Assembly (NCBI RefSeq): GCF_014287475.1
Contig: NZ_JACOPF010000001.1
Coordinates: 806,001 to 870,000 of the forward strand
DNA from: Mediterraneibacter hominis
GTDB lineage: Bacteria; Bacillota; Clostridia; Lachnospirales; Lachnospiraceae
DNA: 64,000 nucleotides
Reading direction: 5' to 3'
The notes beneath the pieces are model-generated. The model saw only the letters and a list, made by a program, of their open reading frames with translations, was not told where the DNA came from and did not search any database. Positions 37,942 through 46,139 of this stretch are shown here, piece by piece. Position 1 is the stretch's first letter, and every line of letters starts with the position of its first letter. Both the position numbers and the translations under genes were made by a program.

Positions 37942-38139
37942 TCATTCAATATCTTCAAACTCCTCCACATTCCATGCCCAAAACAAATTATCCTCTTTTA
38001 TTTTCACCTTTTTTCCGTAACACATAGCAATTGTAACAATCTTCCCCATCCACTCATGTGTTCTTCCTGACATCATCCAGTGACGTGGAAGTTCATTATA
38101 GTCTTTTATTTTCACCATTTTCCCTGGATATAATTCCAT
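37942..38139 (-). CDS. Hypothetical small protein, possible SH3-like fold
   Basis: A 65-residue beta-rich protein beginning MELYPGKMVKIKDYNELP and containing GKIVTIAMCYGKKVKIKED. The spacing of beta strands recalls small SH3-like barrels, but I do not recognise a family. It lies in a run of very small genes. Confidence 0.5.
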   Translation of the reverse strand: MELYPGKMVKIKDYNELPRHWMMSGRTHEWMGKIVTIAMCYGKKVKIKEDNLFWAWNVEEFEDIE

Positions 38140-38158
38140 TCATATTCTCCTATATTAA

Positions 38159-38440
38159 TTATTCTCCAACCAAAATCCATAATTTTCTTTTCTTTGATAC
38201 CTTAATACCATCAATAAAATCAAAATTATCGAAACTAACCATGAGCTCGGGTTTATTTCTTCTAATTTCACTTATTGACGGATAAACACTAATGTTAACT
38301 AATATTCTTGGAAGAAATCGTTCTTCAGTATAATATGTTTTATCACATTCCATTCTTATCCAATCAGTAGTTCCAGTAGAAAACATTTCTTCAGGCGAAA
38401 CTAATGGTTTTCCAATAACAATATTTTCTATGTATCTCAT
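38159..38440 (-). CDS. Hypothetical protein
   Basis: A 93-residue protein, GKPLVSPEEMFSTGTTDWIR near the start and a beta-rich C-terminal half. AGGAG-like GGAGTGGC precedes the ATG. No family recognised. It is immediately downstream of the DUF4406-like pseudogene. Confidence 0.5.
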   Translation of the reverse strand: MRYIENIVIGKPLVSPEEMFSTGTTDWIRMECDKTYYTEERFLPRILVNISVYPSISEIRRNKPELMVSFDNFDFIDGIKVSKKRKLWILVGE

Positions 38441-38451
38441 AATGCCACTCC

Positions 38452-38766
38452 TTAATCTGAATAATTTTCGATTACTGTTATTCCGTGTTCAGTAGCACAC
38501 ATATGCTCAATCTTGCACCCGCGTTCTTCATTTCATCCCTGAACGAAATAAGCTATATCGGCAGTAGATAACAGTTCCAAAGACCTTCCAAAAAACCAAA
38601 GTGGTCTTGCACCCGCTGGGGCATTTTGAAAGAAAGAATCTATAACTTCTATTTCTTAATTTTTGCCAATATACTCCCTTGCTTTTTCGATAGCGCACTC
38701 TCTTACTTTAAGAATTTCTTCATCCGTTTTATCTTTCATAGGCTGTGAAATAAATAATTTTTTCAT
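38452..38766 (-). pseudogene. DUF4406-like (nucleoside deoxyribosyltransferase-like) gene with two in-frame stops
   Basis: Starting at an ATG after AAGGAGGG, the frame reads MKKLFISQPMKDKTDEEIL, then PAGARPLWFFGRSLELLSTADIAYF and CKIEHMCATEHGI, which is the pattern of the DUF4406/nucleoside 2-deoxyribosyltransferase-like family common in phages. A TAA at 38656-38658 and a TGA at 38533-38535 interrupt it; the TGA is at the place of a Trp in YFxxGW. All three pieces stay in one frame, so decay is by point mutation only. Other genes use both codons as stops, so a changed code is unlikely. Confidence 0.75.
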
Positions 38767-38945
38767 CCAACCCTCCTTATTTACTATCCGTTTTAAAATT
38801 TCGTCCTGCTGTTTTCTTGATAATATTTTCATATATTAACCTCAAAACAATTCATCAAGTTCGCATATAATTTCATCTTTATCATTCAACAAATGTAAGT
38901 GCACATCAATCGGATATTGTGCTGACATTCTACACAAATCATTGT

Positions 38946-39164
38946 TTACTTTATTCTATCTTTCAATTTCAATTCCTCCATACCATTTAAAAATCTTTTT
39001 TTCAATGATTCGGCATAATGCGTTGAATATTTTTTTGCTTCCCCAACAATAAATGCTTCTGTCTTATCATAAGGACTCCTCAAATCAGTCAGGCTTCTAT
39101 CATATATCTCACACTTAGCCTGATAAAAACATACCATTTTTTTCATATACTGATTCCACTTCAC
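38946..39164 (-). CDS. Hypothetical protein
   Basis: A 72-residue basic, helical protein with SLTDLRSPYDKTEAFIVGEA. The start (GTG at 39164, or ATG six codons later) lies inside a small overlapping frame. No family recognised. Confidence 0.5.
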   Translation of the reverse strand: MKWNQYMKKMVCFYQAKCEIYDRSLTDLRSPYDKTEAFIVGEAKKYSTHYAESLKKRFLNGMEELKLKDRIK

Positions 39165-39213
39165 CTTTCTGATAAGGGATGCCTAAATACCTGCTCATAA
39201 ATTCGCAATTCAT
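39115..39213 (-). CDS. Possible 32-aa protein coupled to the zinc-ribbon gene
   Basis: ATG at 39213 overlaps the TGA of the zinc-ribbon gene, 7 bases after GAGG. The product starts MNCEFMSRYLGIPYQKGEVE. It overlaps the next gene in another frame by 50 bases, so only one of the two may be expressed at this point. Confidence 0.35.
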   Translation of the reverse strand: MNCEFMSRYLGIPYQKGEVESVYEKNGMFLSG

Positions 39214-39467
39214 ACATTCACCTCAAAAATCTCTCTGCAATTTGAACCTTTGCACTGATATGGCAATCGTGAAATTTTAGTATATTCCTCAACAGGGAAG
39301 TTCTTCTTCCCGCAATACGGACAATGAACCCACTGTTTACCCGTCTTATAATCCATCTGTATGTACGCATGTCCGTTGTTGGGTAACGGTGCGTTCATAT
39401 ATTCCGAAAAGTCTTTTTCTAATCCCATGTACTTCTCCATGTCTTTAATTGCGTCTGTGATACTCAT
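39210..39467 (-). CDS. Zinc-ribbon protein
   Basis: The 85-residue protein has a helical N-terminus and a C-terminal zinc ribbon, WVHCPYCGKKNFPVEE with YQCKGSNCREIFEV. Such short ribbons are common in phage early regions and often bind nucleic acid or proteins. It overlaps the next upstream gene by 4 bases. Function unknown. Confidence 0.6.
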   Translation of the reverse strand: MSITDAIKDMEKYMGLEKDFSEYMNAPLPNNGHAYIQMDYKTGKQWVHCPYCGKKNFPVEEYTKISRLPYQCKGSNCREIFEVNV

Positions 39468-39661
39468 TCTATTTCTTCTTTAATTCTATCCTTTAAATTT
39501 TCTACAATTCTCTCACATTGTTGCCTGTGTACGCACCGGATAATATTAGTATATCGTAGGGGAGCACTAAGCACCGATGTACAGTCAACTTGTTCTATTT
39601 CTGGTTTAAAACTCGGACAGTAATCGCAGTAGTCTTCAAGATATAACTTGTATCCTTTCAC
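39464..39661 (-). CDS. Small Cys-rich protein
   Basis: The 65-residue protein has five to six Cys in the pattern DYCDYCPSFKPEIEQVDC and IIRCVHRQQCERI, suggesting a zinc site. Similar small phage proteins exist, but their role is unknown. The start is GTG at 39661. Confidence 0.55.
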   Translation of the reverse strand: MKGYKLYLEDYCDYCPSFKPEIEQVDCTSVLSAPLRYTNIIRCVHRQQCERIVENLKDRIKEEIE

Positions 39662-39670
39662 TTTTTCTTT

Positions 39671-39898
39671 TCACTCCTCGAAGTTATCATTTAAAAAATT
39701 CTGTATATACTCATAATCCCATCCACCAGAGTCATTAATATTCGTATCGTCCTTTAATAATTCCCACGCTTCTTCTTTGGTATCAGCTTCACCAATAAGC
39801 CAGTCATAATCTCCGCATGTTTCGCAGTGACATTCCTCAACGTCTAATTCTTGATCAGATGTAAATAATCCGCCCATATGCGATTCGTAAATATACAT
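39671..39898 (-). CDS. Hypothetical acidic protein
   Basis: A 75-residue, very acidic protein with CHCETCGDYDWLIGEADTKE. The CxxC may bind zinc. AGGAGAAA precedes the ATG. No family recognised. Confidence 0.5.
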   Translation of the reverse strand: MYIYESHMGGLFTSDQELDVEECHCETCGDYDWLIGEADTKEEAWELLKDDTNINDSGGWDYEYIQNFLNDNFEE

Positions 39899-39924
39899 TA
39901 TTTTTCTCCTATAAAATCTCAGTT

Positions 39925-40119
39925 TTAATTAAATATCCAATATGCTGCAAGCAAGCCCAACGAATAAATGCCCAGTACAATAGCCAGTACAATAGTCTGT
40001 GTTATTAAAAAATGAACAACTCCTTGATCTATAATTGTCAAAGCACAACAAACAATAAACCAGATTAATAAAAGTACCAATATAGTCCAATCAAGAACTT
40101 TTTTAATTTTCTTATTCAT
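39925..40119 (-). CDS. Small membrane protein, two segments
   Basis: The 64 residues contain WTILVLLLIWFIVCCALTII and TQTIVLAIVLGIYSLGLLAA, two hydrophobic spans with a short loop and a basic N-terminus, placing both ends probably in the cytoplasm. No family recognised. Confidence 0.55.
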   Translation of the reverse strand: MNKKIKKVLDWTILVLLLIWFIVCCALTIIDQGVVHFLITQTIVLAIVLGIYSLGLLAAYWIFN

Positions 40120-40144
40120 TTTCGACTCCTTATCGTATTGTGTT

Positions 40145-41173
40145 TTAGGTTTCTTCCTTCACTACTCTTTCATTTACGCTCATTACAAACTCATTGATTT
40201 TATTATAATCAGGCTTATCAGGCAATGATGTATTTTCTTTATCGTATTCTAATCGCTTTTCAAGTTTGCCTACCATTTCAAAGAACTCAGGAATCGGCTG
40301 TCGATTACTGTCCAAATACTTCCCGTTACGAATACCCATCAAAAGATCGTGTTCTTTTTCACGATAAGTAATAATCTGTTCTTTTTCGAGAATATCAAAG
40401 CACATATAATACAAACGAACTAAGTGCATCATATGCTTTCCTAATTTATTCTTCTCTATCGCATTCTTATTTCTTTTGCCAATCTTAGAATAATCTTTTA
40501 CAATATTATTCATTTCTGACCACATGGACTTGTAATCTCGTAATGGATAATGATGCAGATTCACATCCATAAAAATTTCTGTATCATATTCTTCCTGGTT
40601 AGACTTATCAATATAAAGTTTGATACTGTCTTCAGGGAACGAAGAATATCTTTCCGGAAACGTATAATAAGCATTATTGATACTATTCAAGATATGCTGC
40701 TCTCTCTGCTCTTGATTTACCAGACGAACAACTTTATTGTCCAGACGTCGCAATTGTTGATTGGCATACCCACCAAAAGAGCAAACAGCTTTCTTGGATA
40801 AAAACATATGTGCATTATCAAGCAATTCTTTTCCAATGCCTGATACGGATAAATAGTGATCTGGTCTTAATCCAAGCAATTCAATTGTATTTGGGTTTAC
40901 ATTAATAAGAAGAGAGATAAGTTTATTGAATGAATAGATAGTCGTATCTGTTGCTTCATTTACAAATTGCTCAAAATTCTCATTTGTAAGTAATTCACGC
41001 TTGCTATTTAAAGCGCATCCACGGATATCTAAATCACTACTCTCAGTGTTTGTCCCATACGCATGACTTCCGCCAAGACCTAGTAGAATAATATTATTTC
41101 CGAGATGTCTGTCTTCTCTTAGAAAATCATAATCTGATTTTGCTACAGTTTCATAAATCTGTTTAATATTCAT
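40145..41173 (-). CDS. Predicted nucleotidyltransferase (YcgL/COG3541-like)
   Basis: The 342-residue protein has the Pol-beta-superfamily signature GGSHAYGTNTESSDLDIRG near residues 34-52 (GS...DxD), with a third acidic position after it, followed by a helical domain with HLVRLYYMCFDIL. Such enzymes transfer a nucleotide to an unknown acceptor; the COG3541 group is frequent in phages. A second, smaller DxD protein is encoded two genes upstream. The acceptor is unknown. Confidence 0.75.
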   Translation of the reverse strand: MNIKQIYETVAKSDYDFLREDRHLGNNIILLGLGGSHAYGTNTESSDLDIRGCALNSKRELLTNENFEQFVNEATDTTIYSFNKLISLLINVNPNTIELLGLRPDHYLSVSGIGKELLDNAHMFLSKKAVCSFGGYANQQLRRLDNKVVRLVNQEQREQHILNSINNAYYTFPERYSSFPEDSIKLYIDKSNQEEYDTEIFMDVNLHHYPLRDYKSMWSEMNNIVKDYSKIGKRNKNAIEKNKLGKHMMHLVRLYYMCFDILEKEQIITYREKEHDLLMGIRNGKYLDSNRQPIPEFFEMVGKLEKRLEYDKENTSLPDKPDYNKINEFVMSVNERVVKEET

Positions 41174-41195
41174 AAAAACACATCTTTCTTAAAAA

Positions 41196-41825
41196 TCATT
41201 CCTTAACATAATAATCATAATCTATATTACTTATAAAATCTTTAATTCCCCCATTTTCTATAACAACAAATTCTGTTGCAAATTCTGAAAAGTCTTTCAA
41301 ACTGCTCGGTTCATATTCGTCCGTTTCTTCGTTGTATGTTTCAAACCATCTTTCTACACCATCATCAACAGACGTATTTTTGAAGATAAAATAGGGATAT
41401 GCGTTTTCGTCAATGGAACGAATCGTATCAGATATTTCTGTAAATCTTTCGATAATATGCTCTCGTTCCAAAGCGCCTACATTATCTTCTTTGTCTTTGA
41501 GATACTCTTTATGCGTTTTGGCAAATTCCAAAATACTATCGGCTATACACTCTTTGTCTTTTGTAAAATACACGCATTGATTTGACATTTCCCAACAAAT
41601 TCGCTCGCATGTATTGTCTGAATGATTCATCAAATCGTTGATTTGTTCCCATACATTATTGCCATCAGATCCAATAATAGACTGTATATATCCGAATTTT
41701 TTTGGGAGATATTTATCAGATAAAACATCCCATATGATAGGAGAAAACAACCATGAATTTTTAAATTCTGCCAGCACTTCTCCGTAAAATTTTTTATCCA
41801 TTACCCACAAACTGCTATAACTCAT
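41196..41825 (-). CDS. Hypothetical acidic protein between two nucleotidyltransferases
   Basis: A 209-residue acidic, aromatic protein (MSYSSLWVMDKKFYGEVLAE at the start), preceded by GGAGGAAG. No domain recognised. Its position between two nucleotidyltransferase-like genes may mean a shared process, but nothing in the sequence shows it. Confidence 0.6.
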   Translation of the reverse strand: MSYSSLWVMDKKFYGEVLAEFKNSWLFSPIIWDVLSDKYLPKKFGYIQSIIGSDGNNVWEQINDLMNHSDNTCERICWEMSNQCVYFTKDKECIADSILEFAKTHKEYLKDKEDNVGALEREHIIERFTEISDTIRSIDENAYPYFIFKNTSVDDGVERWFETYNEETDEYEPSSLKDFSEFATEFVVIENGGIKDFISNIDYDYYVKE

Positions 41826-41888
41826 ACTTCCTCCACTTTCCCATCAATCTTTTCACACCGTATCAAACTGAACAGTGTATTCCTTCTC

Positions 41889-42593
41889 TTAATCCATTCC
41901 ATCGTAAAGGCTTTCCGATAATTCAACTTGCCTATCATCAAGCTTTCTTATCGCCTTGATTATCTTCATCTTTGTTTCTCGACATGGAAAATACCCGTAC
42001 TTCGCATACCTTAACATTCTTTCAAATGTACTCATTGGATATGGAATTTCATTGTCCGTGACAAGTCTCTTTAAATGTAAATGCTCAAAAAACTTGTCAT
42101 CGTACATGACTCTGTATTCAATATGTGTCTCTGGCTTTTCTTCGTCGCCTACAGATTCGATTGCAAACGGTTCATGCTCAACTTCTGCGCCAGTTTCATC
42201 TTCAACCTCTGCCTTATAGTAAGCAAATTTCGTAATAGTAAAATCAAACTGATTTAAAATTTCTTCTGCCGCCCCAAAAATCTTGCAACACAGTTCAATC
42301 CTAACTCCTGTTTTTTTATGTTTATAAGCCTTTACATTGTCATTTTCATAGCAAAAAATGTATTCCTCGTCTCCTTTATCGTCGCCCTCATAACCAGGAG
42401 TCATAGAGTCGAAATACTGAACCGCTTCGTCATAATCCGATCGACTTTTAAAGAAAATATCTAAATCCTTAATTTTTTCCTTATTAAATATGTTCTTAAA
42501 ACAGCCTCCACAAATAAATCCATGGTGTCCTATCATAAATTCATCAAGCCAATTCAGCATCCAGAAATTATCTCTTTCTTGAGTAACTAGCAT
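41889..42593 (-). CDS. Nucleotidyltransferase-like phage protein
   Basis: The 234-residue protein contains HHGFICGGCFKNIFNKEKIKD followed by LDIFF, a GG...DxD pattern typical of the Pol-beta nucleotidyltransferase fold, and then LNQFDFTITKFAYY, as seen in phage proteins of this type. Target unknown. AAGGAGAG precedes the ATG. Confidence 0.65.
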   Translation of the reverse strand: MLVTQERDNFWMLNWLDEFMIGHHGFICGGCFKNIFNKEKIKDLDIFFKSRSDYDEAVQYFDSMTPGYEGDDKGDEEYIFCYENDNVKAYKHKKTGVRIELCCKIFGAAEEILNQFDFTITKFAYYKAEVEDETGAEVEHEPFAIESVGDEEKPETHIEYRVMYDDKFFEHLHLKRLVTDNEIPYPMSTFERMLRYAKYGYFPCRETKMKIIKAIRKLDDRQVELSESLYDGMD

Positions 42594-42601
42594 ATCTCTC
42601 C

Positions 42602-42853
42602 TTATCCAATCACTATTTTATGTTTTCCGTCACTATTTCTATATATCTTACACCCACATTCTTTAATACTTACAACTTGTTTGTTATACTCAATAATCTG
42701 ATTTGGATTTACTACATAAATCTTCCACATTTTATCCAATGTATTTTCAAACTCTTTTTTACGTATAGCTATATCCATCTTTCTTTGATCCTTTGCCCTA
42801 TAAGATGAATCATATGCCTTAAACATATCATTTAAAAAATCGTTGTTTACCAT
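42602..42853 (-). CDS. Hypothetical protein
   Basis: An 83-residue basic protein, helical at the start (FKAYDSSYRAKDQRKMD) and beta-rich at the end. TGGAGAAA precedes the ATG. No family recognised. Confidence 0.5.
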   Translation of the reverse strand: MVNNDFLNDMFKAYDSSYRAKDQRKMDIAIRKKEFENTLDKMWKIYVVNPNQIIEYNKQVVSIKECGCKIYRNSDGKHKIVIG

Positions 42854-43015
42854 ATAATTTCTCCATTTAAATGAAAGTTTTACTCATCACGATAACTGTA
42901 CAAAATAAAATAGAAACATACGCAATCATTCCCAAAACTGCACCTAAAGATATGCATTATATTTTTACTAAAACGTTTCTAAATCTTTTCAATCCACCTA
43001 TACGATTCTCTATAT

Positions 43016-43573
43016 TTATATTTCATTTCCCCAGCAATCCCAGCCTTCCGCCTGCTGCCGGGCGAACAATTCCAGCTTTTCCGACCCTGGAAACATTTTC
43101 TCCAACATCATCCTCGCTACAACGGGCTTACGACTATGCATAGTACTTTGTTCCCTGAATACCGTTGTCCACACGCCACGTTGGTCTCTGGCGGGCATTA
43201 GCATATTTCCTTTTTTATAAAACCAAAGTAAATACTCATGCGAAAACCGAACTGTAAACGCAGGCGCAATCCCATTTTCTTTGTCCCATATCATGCGTGC
43301 ATGGAGCGTGTAGCCTAATTCCTGCATCATCTGTTCGGTTTCGAGAAGGTACTTGTCAATCGACCATATAAATACATTATGTTTCTTCTCGCATGCCAGA
43401 TTAAATACCTTCTCGTGGATGTCTTTTATCTCTCCTAGCGTCATTGTGGGATAATCCAGCTTTTTCCCTTGATTTGGTCGGCATTTTCTAAGATTTCCTT
43501 TTGATTGTTGCCACGGCGGGTCGGTGTAAATTATGTTATACTTTTTGTTCGCGTTAAAAATATCTACTTTCAT
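43016..43573 (-). CDS. MT-A70 family adenine methyltransferase
   Basis: The 185-residue protein begins with IIYTDPPWQQ, the catalytic DPPW motif, and later has HNVFIWSIDKYL, ARMIWDKENG and FSHEYLLWFYK, typical of MT-A70 enzymes that methylate the N6 of adenine, here probably in DNA. The gene is isolated by 322 bases on its upstream side. No cognate nuclease is nearby, suggesting protection against host restriction or epigenetic use. Confidence 0.85.
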   Translation of the reverse strand: MKVDIFNANKKYNIIYTDPPWQQSKGNLRKCRPNQGKKLDYPTMTLGEIKDIHEKVFNLACEKKHNVFIWSIDKYLLETEQMMQELGYTLHARMIWDKENGIAPAFTVRFSHEYLLWFYKKGNMLMPARDQRGVWTTVFREQSTMHSRKPVVARMMLEKMFPGSEKLELFARQQAEGWDCWGNEI

Positions 43574-43895
43574 TTTCTATTTTGGAGTAAACTATAGTTT
43601 TAAGCGCGCGCAAACCTCTTTTTTCCTCCAAATTTTATTCACAATTATTACTTCTCACTTATATGAATAAGACTACTCAATTTAACATGATATGTTCATG
43701 AAACCATTAGAATTTGACATAACATCAGTATGATACTCTACCTGAATATTACTTCATTCTATTATCCTCTTCTTTATACTACAAGTTTGTATTATTATCT
43801 TCTCTTTTGTCCGACCTATTAAAACAAATAACATCTCCAGTCTGTCTGTCCGTAATAATAACAGCGTCTGCTTTATCTCTTATATAAGATATGTT
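43574..43895. other. Intergenic region with possible gene remnant
   Basis: No gene with a normal start is found in these 322 bases. On the minus strand the frame of the upstream membrane gene continues past its TGA for 38 codons (43779-43895), reading ISYIRDKADAVIITDRQTGD and then VICFNRSDKRED, which looks like protein. No ribosome site precedes it, so it may be a remnant or chance. Confidence 0.35.
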
Positions 43896-44117
43896 TCATT
43901 TATTTTTGATATCTGCATTTATGTATTTATTTGATACCTTATTTAAGAAATATAATAAAAATGGAATAATCAAATTTGAAATCCCAATTATCATATTGAA
44001 AGCACATAATACCGGCGAATAATTGGTAAGCCCATAAAGAATATTCGCCATACCGAACAAAAAATTATACCAATAGTCTATTAAATATTTATGCGTTTTG
44101 TGTTGTCCTCTTATCAC
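43896..44117 (-). CDS. Small membrane protein
   Basis: A 73-residue protein with two hydrophobic segments, FLFGMANILYGLT and LIIPFLLYFL, after a basic N-terminus. AAAGGTGAT lies before the start. No family recognised. One of five tiny membrane proteins around the SPFH gene. Confidence 0.5.
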   Translation of the reverse strand: MIRGQHKTHKYLIDYWYNFLFGMANILYGLTNYSPVLCAFNMIIGISNLIIPFLLYFLNKVSNKYINADIKNK

Positions 44118-44171
44118 CTTTCTCTAATTCTATACGTAGCTTTAATACTACGTATAGAAAACCAATACTGT

Positions 44172-44333
44172 TTATCTTTTATGAAACCATTTGGATGCCC
44201 AATTCTCTCTACTGGTAATTATACTAATAGCATTAAAAACAAATGCAACTATATAAAAAACTATAAAACCAATACAGGACAAAAATAACAGAATAACAAT
44301 CAATCCCAATAATACCAGAATTAAACTTTCCAT
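44172..44333 (-). CDS. Small membrane protein (53 aa)
   Basis: ATG at 44333 lies one base after the SPFH stop codon. The product starts MESLILVLLGLIVILLFL and holds one long or two short hydrophobic segments, then a polar tail NWASKWFHKR. It is translated with the SPFH gene and may interact with it in the membrane; this is inference. Confidence 0.5.
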   Translation of the reverse strand: MESLILVLLGLIVILLFLSCIGFIVFYIVAFVFNAISIITSRENWASKWFHKR

Positions 44334-44334
44334 A

Positions 44335-45207
44335 TTATTCACCTTTTGTATCGGTTACAACTGCATCGCCTCCATTTACAGTTACCCAACCATGTTCCAT
44401 GCGAGCTTCCGCCTCTTTCATATCAATCAGTTCCTGAGTAATGGACTCAGAAATAAGTCTATTTGCTTCAGCTTCTGCCTGTGCATTTGTAATTGTAACG
44501 GCTGCATCTGCTTCAGCTTTAGCTTTTGCAGCATCTCCCTGTGCAATTGCCGTCTGCTTATCTAGTTCCGCTTTTTCAGCATCCTGCTTTGCCTGTTCCT
44601 TTGCCTGAACTTTCGCCTGTAGTTCTTCATCAAGCTGAACATCAATAATCAATGCCGAAGAAATTTCAATTCCATATTCGTCGTTTAACTTAGAGTTGAG
44701 ATATTCCGTAATTGCCTGACTGACTTCAGATCTTTTATCAGAATAAATATCCATAACACTAAACTGAGGCGTTACTTCCTTGATATAAGCAATAATCGAA
44801 TTCTGTACCATAGAATCAACAATCTGATCCCCGTCCATACCATTAAATTTTTCATAAAGCTTTGTCACCCGATCAGCCATAAAGTTATAATTAACCGTCA
44901 TATTTAGCTTTACCATACCACCATCTGCCGGTGCATCTACATGCCAATCAGCATGTTCGTCCTCATTGTAATCTTCTGGATTGTTACTAAGAACCAACTG
45001 CTGCTGTGCAATTGGATAATCTTTTACCTTATCAAATGGACTCACAAAGTGAAAACCTGGAGTAAGAGTTTCTTCTTTTACTCCGTTCTTCATTGAATAC
45101 ACAACTCCTACTTCACCTTGTCCAACATATGTACCTGCCGTAACAGCCCATGCAGCGGCACCGACAACTGCCAGTCCAATAATTACACCAACCACTTTTG
45201 CTTTCAT
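44335..45207 (-). CDS. SPFH (prohibitin/stomatin) family protein
   Basis: One N-terminal membrane segment (about residues 5-24, VVGVIIGLAVVGAAAWAV) is followed by the SPFH domain with GEVGVVYSMKNGVKEETLTPG and FHFVSPFDKV, then a long coiled coil rich in Ala, Glu and Gln (about 205-265). Such proteins form large rings at membranes and scaffold proteases or other membrane partners. AAGGAGG before the ATG lies within the tiny membrane gene just upstream. SPFH proteins are unusual in phages; possible roles are membrane remodelling or protection from host FtsH-type proteases. Confidence 0.85.
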   Translation of the reverse strand: MKAKVVGVIIGLAVVGAAAWAVTAGTYVGQGEVGVVYSMKNGVKEETLTPGFHFVSPFDKVKDYPIAQQQLVLSNNPEDYNEDEHADWHVDAPADGGMVKLNMTVNYNFMADRVTKLYEKFNGMDGDQIVDSMVQNSIIAYIKEVTPQFSVMDIYSDKRSEVSQAITEYLNSKLNDEYGIEISSALIIDVQLDEELQAKVQAKEQAKQDAEKAELDKQTAIAQGDAAKAKAEADAAVTITNAQAEAEANRLISESITQELIDMKEAEARMEHGWVTVNGGDAVVTDTKGE

Positions 45208-45210
45208 ACT

Positions 45211-45384
45211 TTACATTTCCTCCTTGATATCTTCTTTTATTTTTTCATGTGTCTCTTTTTCAATTTCAAATAAACTATTTCTTCTCTGTATGGATATGTC
45301 AATTTTGCTCCACACCCAATACACTAATAATCCCGCTAGACTAAGAATTAACACTAAGCCAACAAACAATAAAAATCTTCCCAT
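45211..45384 (-). CDS. Small membrane protein (57 aa)
   Basis: ATG at 45384; the product starts MGRFLLFVGLVLILSLAG, has one membrane segment and then a charged helix (RRNSLFEIEKETHEKIKED) likely to form a coiled coil. Its end carries the ribosome site of the SPFH gene, so the two are co-expressed. A partner role with the SPFH coiled coil is plausible. Confidence 0.55.
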   Translation of the reverse strand: MGRFLLFVGLVLILSLAGLLVYWVWSKIDISIQRRNSLFEIEKETHEKIKEDIKEEM

Positions 45385-45557
45385 AATTTACTCACCACTC
45401 TTTACTTTTTGAACCACCTTTAAAACAATATTCTTTTTCTCAAAATATTTATCGTGCTTTAGAAGCCACCATGATTTTTAAGAAAATTGTGAGAGATACA
45501 TTCTTTCAGTTTTATACAATATTAAAGCGAATGTAGATTTCTTCTATATTAGCTTCA

Positions 45558-45818
45558 TCACAATTCTTTCAACTGTTTTTTCAGTTCTTTAATATGATTA
45601 GATATGGAATCAATAATCATATTTGATAATTCAGTATATTTTCTTAAATCCAATATCTTATCGTACATTTGATTCCCAGAAAATTCATCGCGCCATTTTA
45701 CATATTTAGCCTTAATTACGTTTGCACCACATTTATCATTAAAAGCTATTAAAAAACATTCCAACTCGTTTATTTCTGTCGTTATTTCATTTCCTTGTTT
45801 TAACCGTTCTTCTGTCAT
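45558..45818 (-). CDS. Hypothetical helical protein
   Basis: An 86-residue, mostly helical protein with MTEERLKQGNEITTEINELE and a C-terminal LKKQLKEL coiled coil. Its ATG overlaps the stop of the upstream membrane gene (TTATGA), so translation is coupled. No family recognised. Confidence 0.55.
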   Translation of the reverse strand: MTEERLKQGNEITTEINELECFLIAFNDKCGANVIKAKYVKWRDEFSGNQMYDKILDLRKYTELSNMIIDSISNHIKELKKQLKEL

Positions 45819-45970
45819 AATAGTTCCTTTTCAATTTCTTTTCTCACTTGGTTTCTGATAATTTTCTTTGCAATTTTATGCCACTTCTTCTTTGCTCCAA
45901 CCGTTATGATTATTAGCCCAGCAAGCATATTTCCTGTCAAAATTAGAATAATAATCATTATGATTAACAT
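45815..45970 (-). CDS. Small membrane protein (51 aa)
   Basis: From the ATG at 45970 the product reads MLIIMIIILILTGNMLAG, then a second short hydrophobic stretch and a basic tail (KKKWHKIAKKIIRNQ). It ends in an ATGA overlap with the next gene. No family recognised. Confidence 0.5.
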   Translation of the reverse strand: MLIIMIIILILTGNMLAGLIIITVGAKKKWHKIAKKIIRNQVRKEIEKELL

Positions 45971-45989
45971 TTTGAAAATCTCTCATAAA

Positions 45990-46139
45990 TTACTTCTCTT
46001 TCTGTTTATCGTTATTATTACTCTTTTTCTTTTTCGCAACTAGCATTTCCGCTTTCAAATAATTATCCAATTTTTTCATATTGCTAATCATCTTCTGATA
46101 ATGCGTTACTTGTTTCTTTTTACTTTTATTCTTACCCAT
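45990..46139 (-). CDS. Small basic protein (49 aa)
   Basis: ATG at 46139 overlaps the end of the SNF2 helicase gene (AATGGGTAAG). The product is Lys-rich (MGKNKSKKKQVTHYQKMISN) and helical, compatible with nucleic-acid binding. No family recognised. Confidence 0.5.
   Translation of the reverse strand: MGKNKSKKKQVTHYQKMISNMKKLDNYLKAEMLVAKKKKSNNNDKQKEK

Noticed and set aside
38452..38766. Altered genetic code (TGA read as Trp, TAA as sense) in the element
   Set aside because: Many clearly complete neighbours end with TGA or TAA at expected lengths, and only one gene shows a TGA at a Trp position.
42871..43015. Short plus-strand frame starting near 42871
   Set aside because: All neighbours read on the minus strand, it lacks a ribosome site, and it runs into the antisense of the methyltransferase gene.
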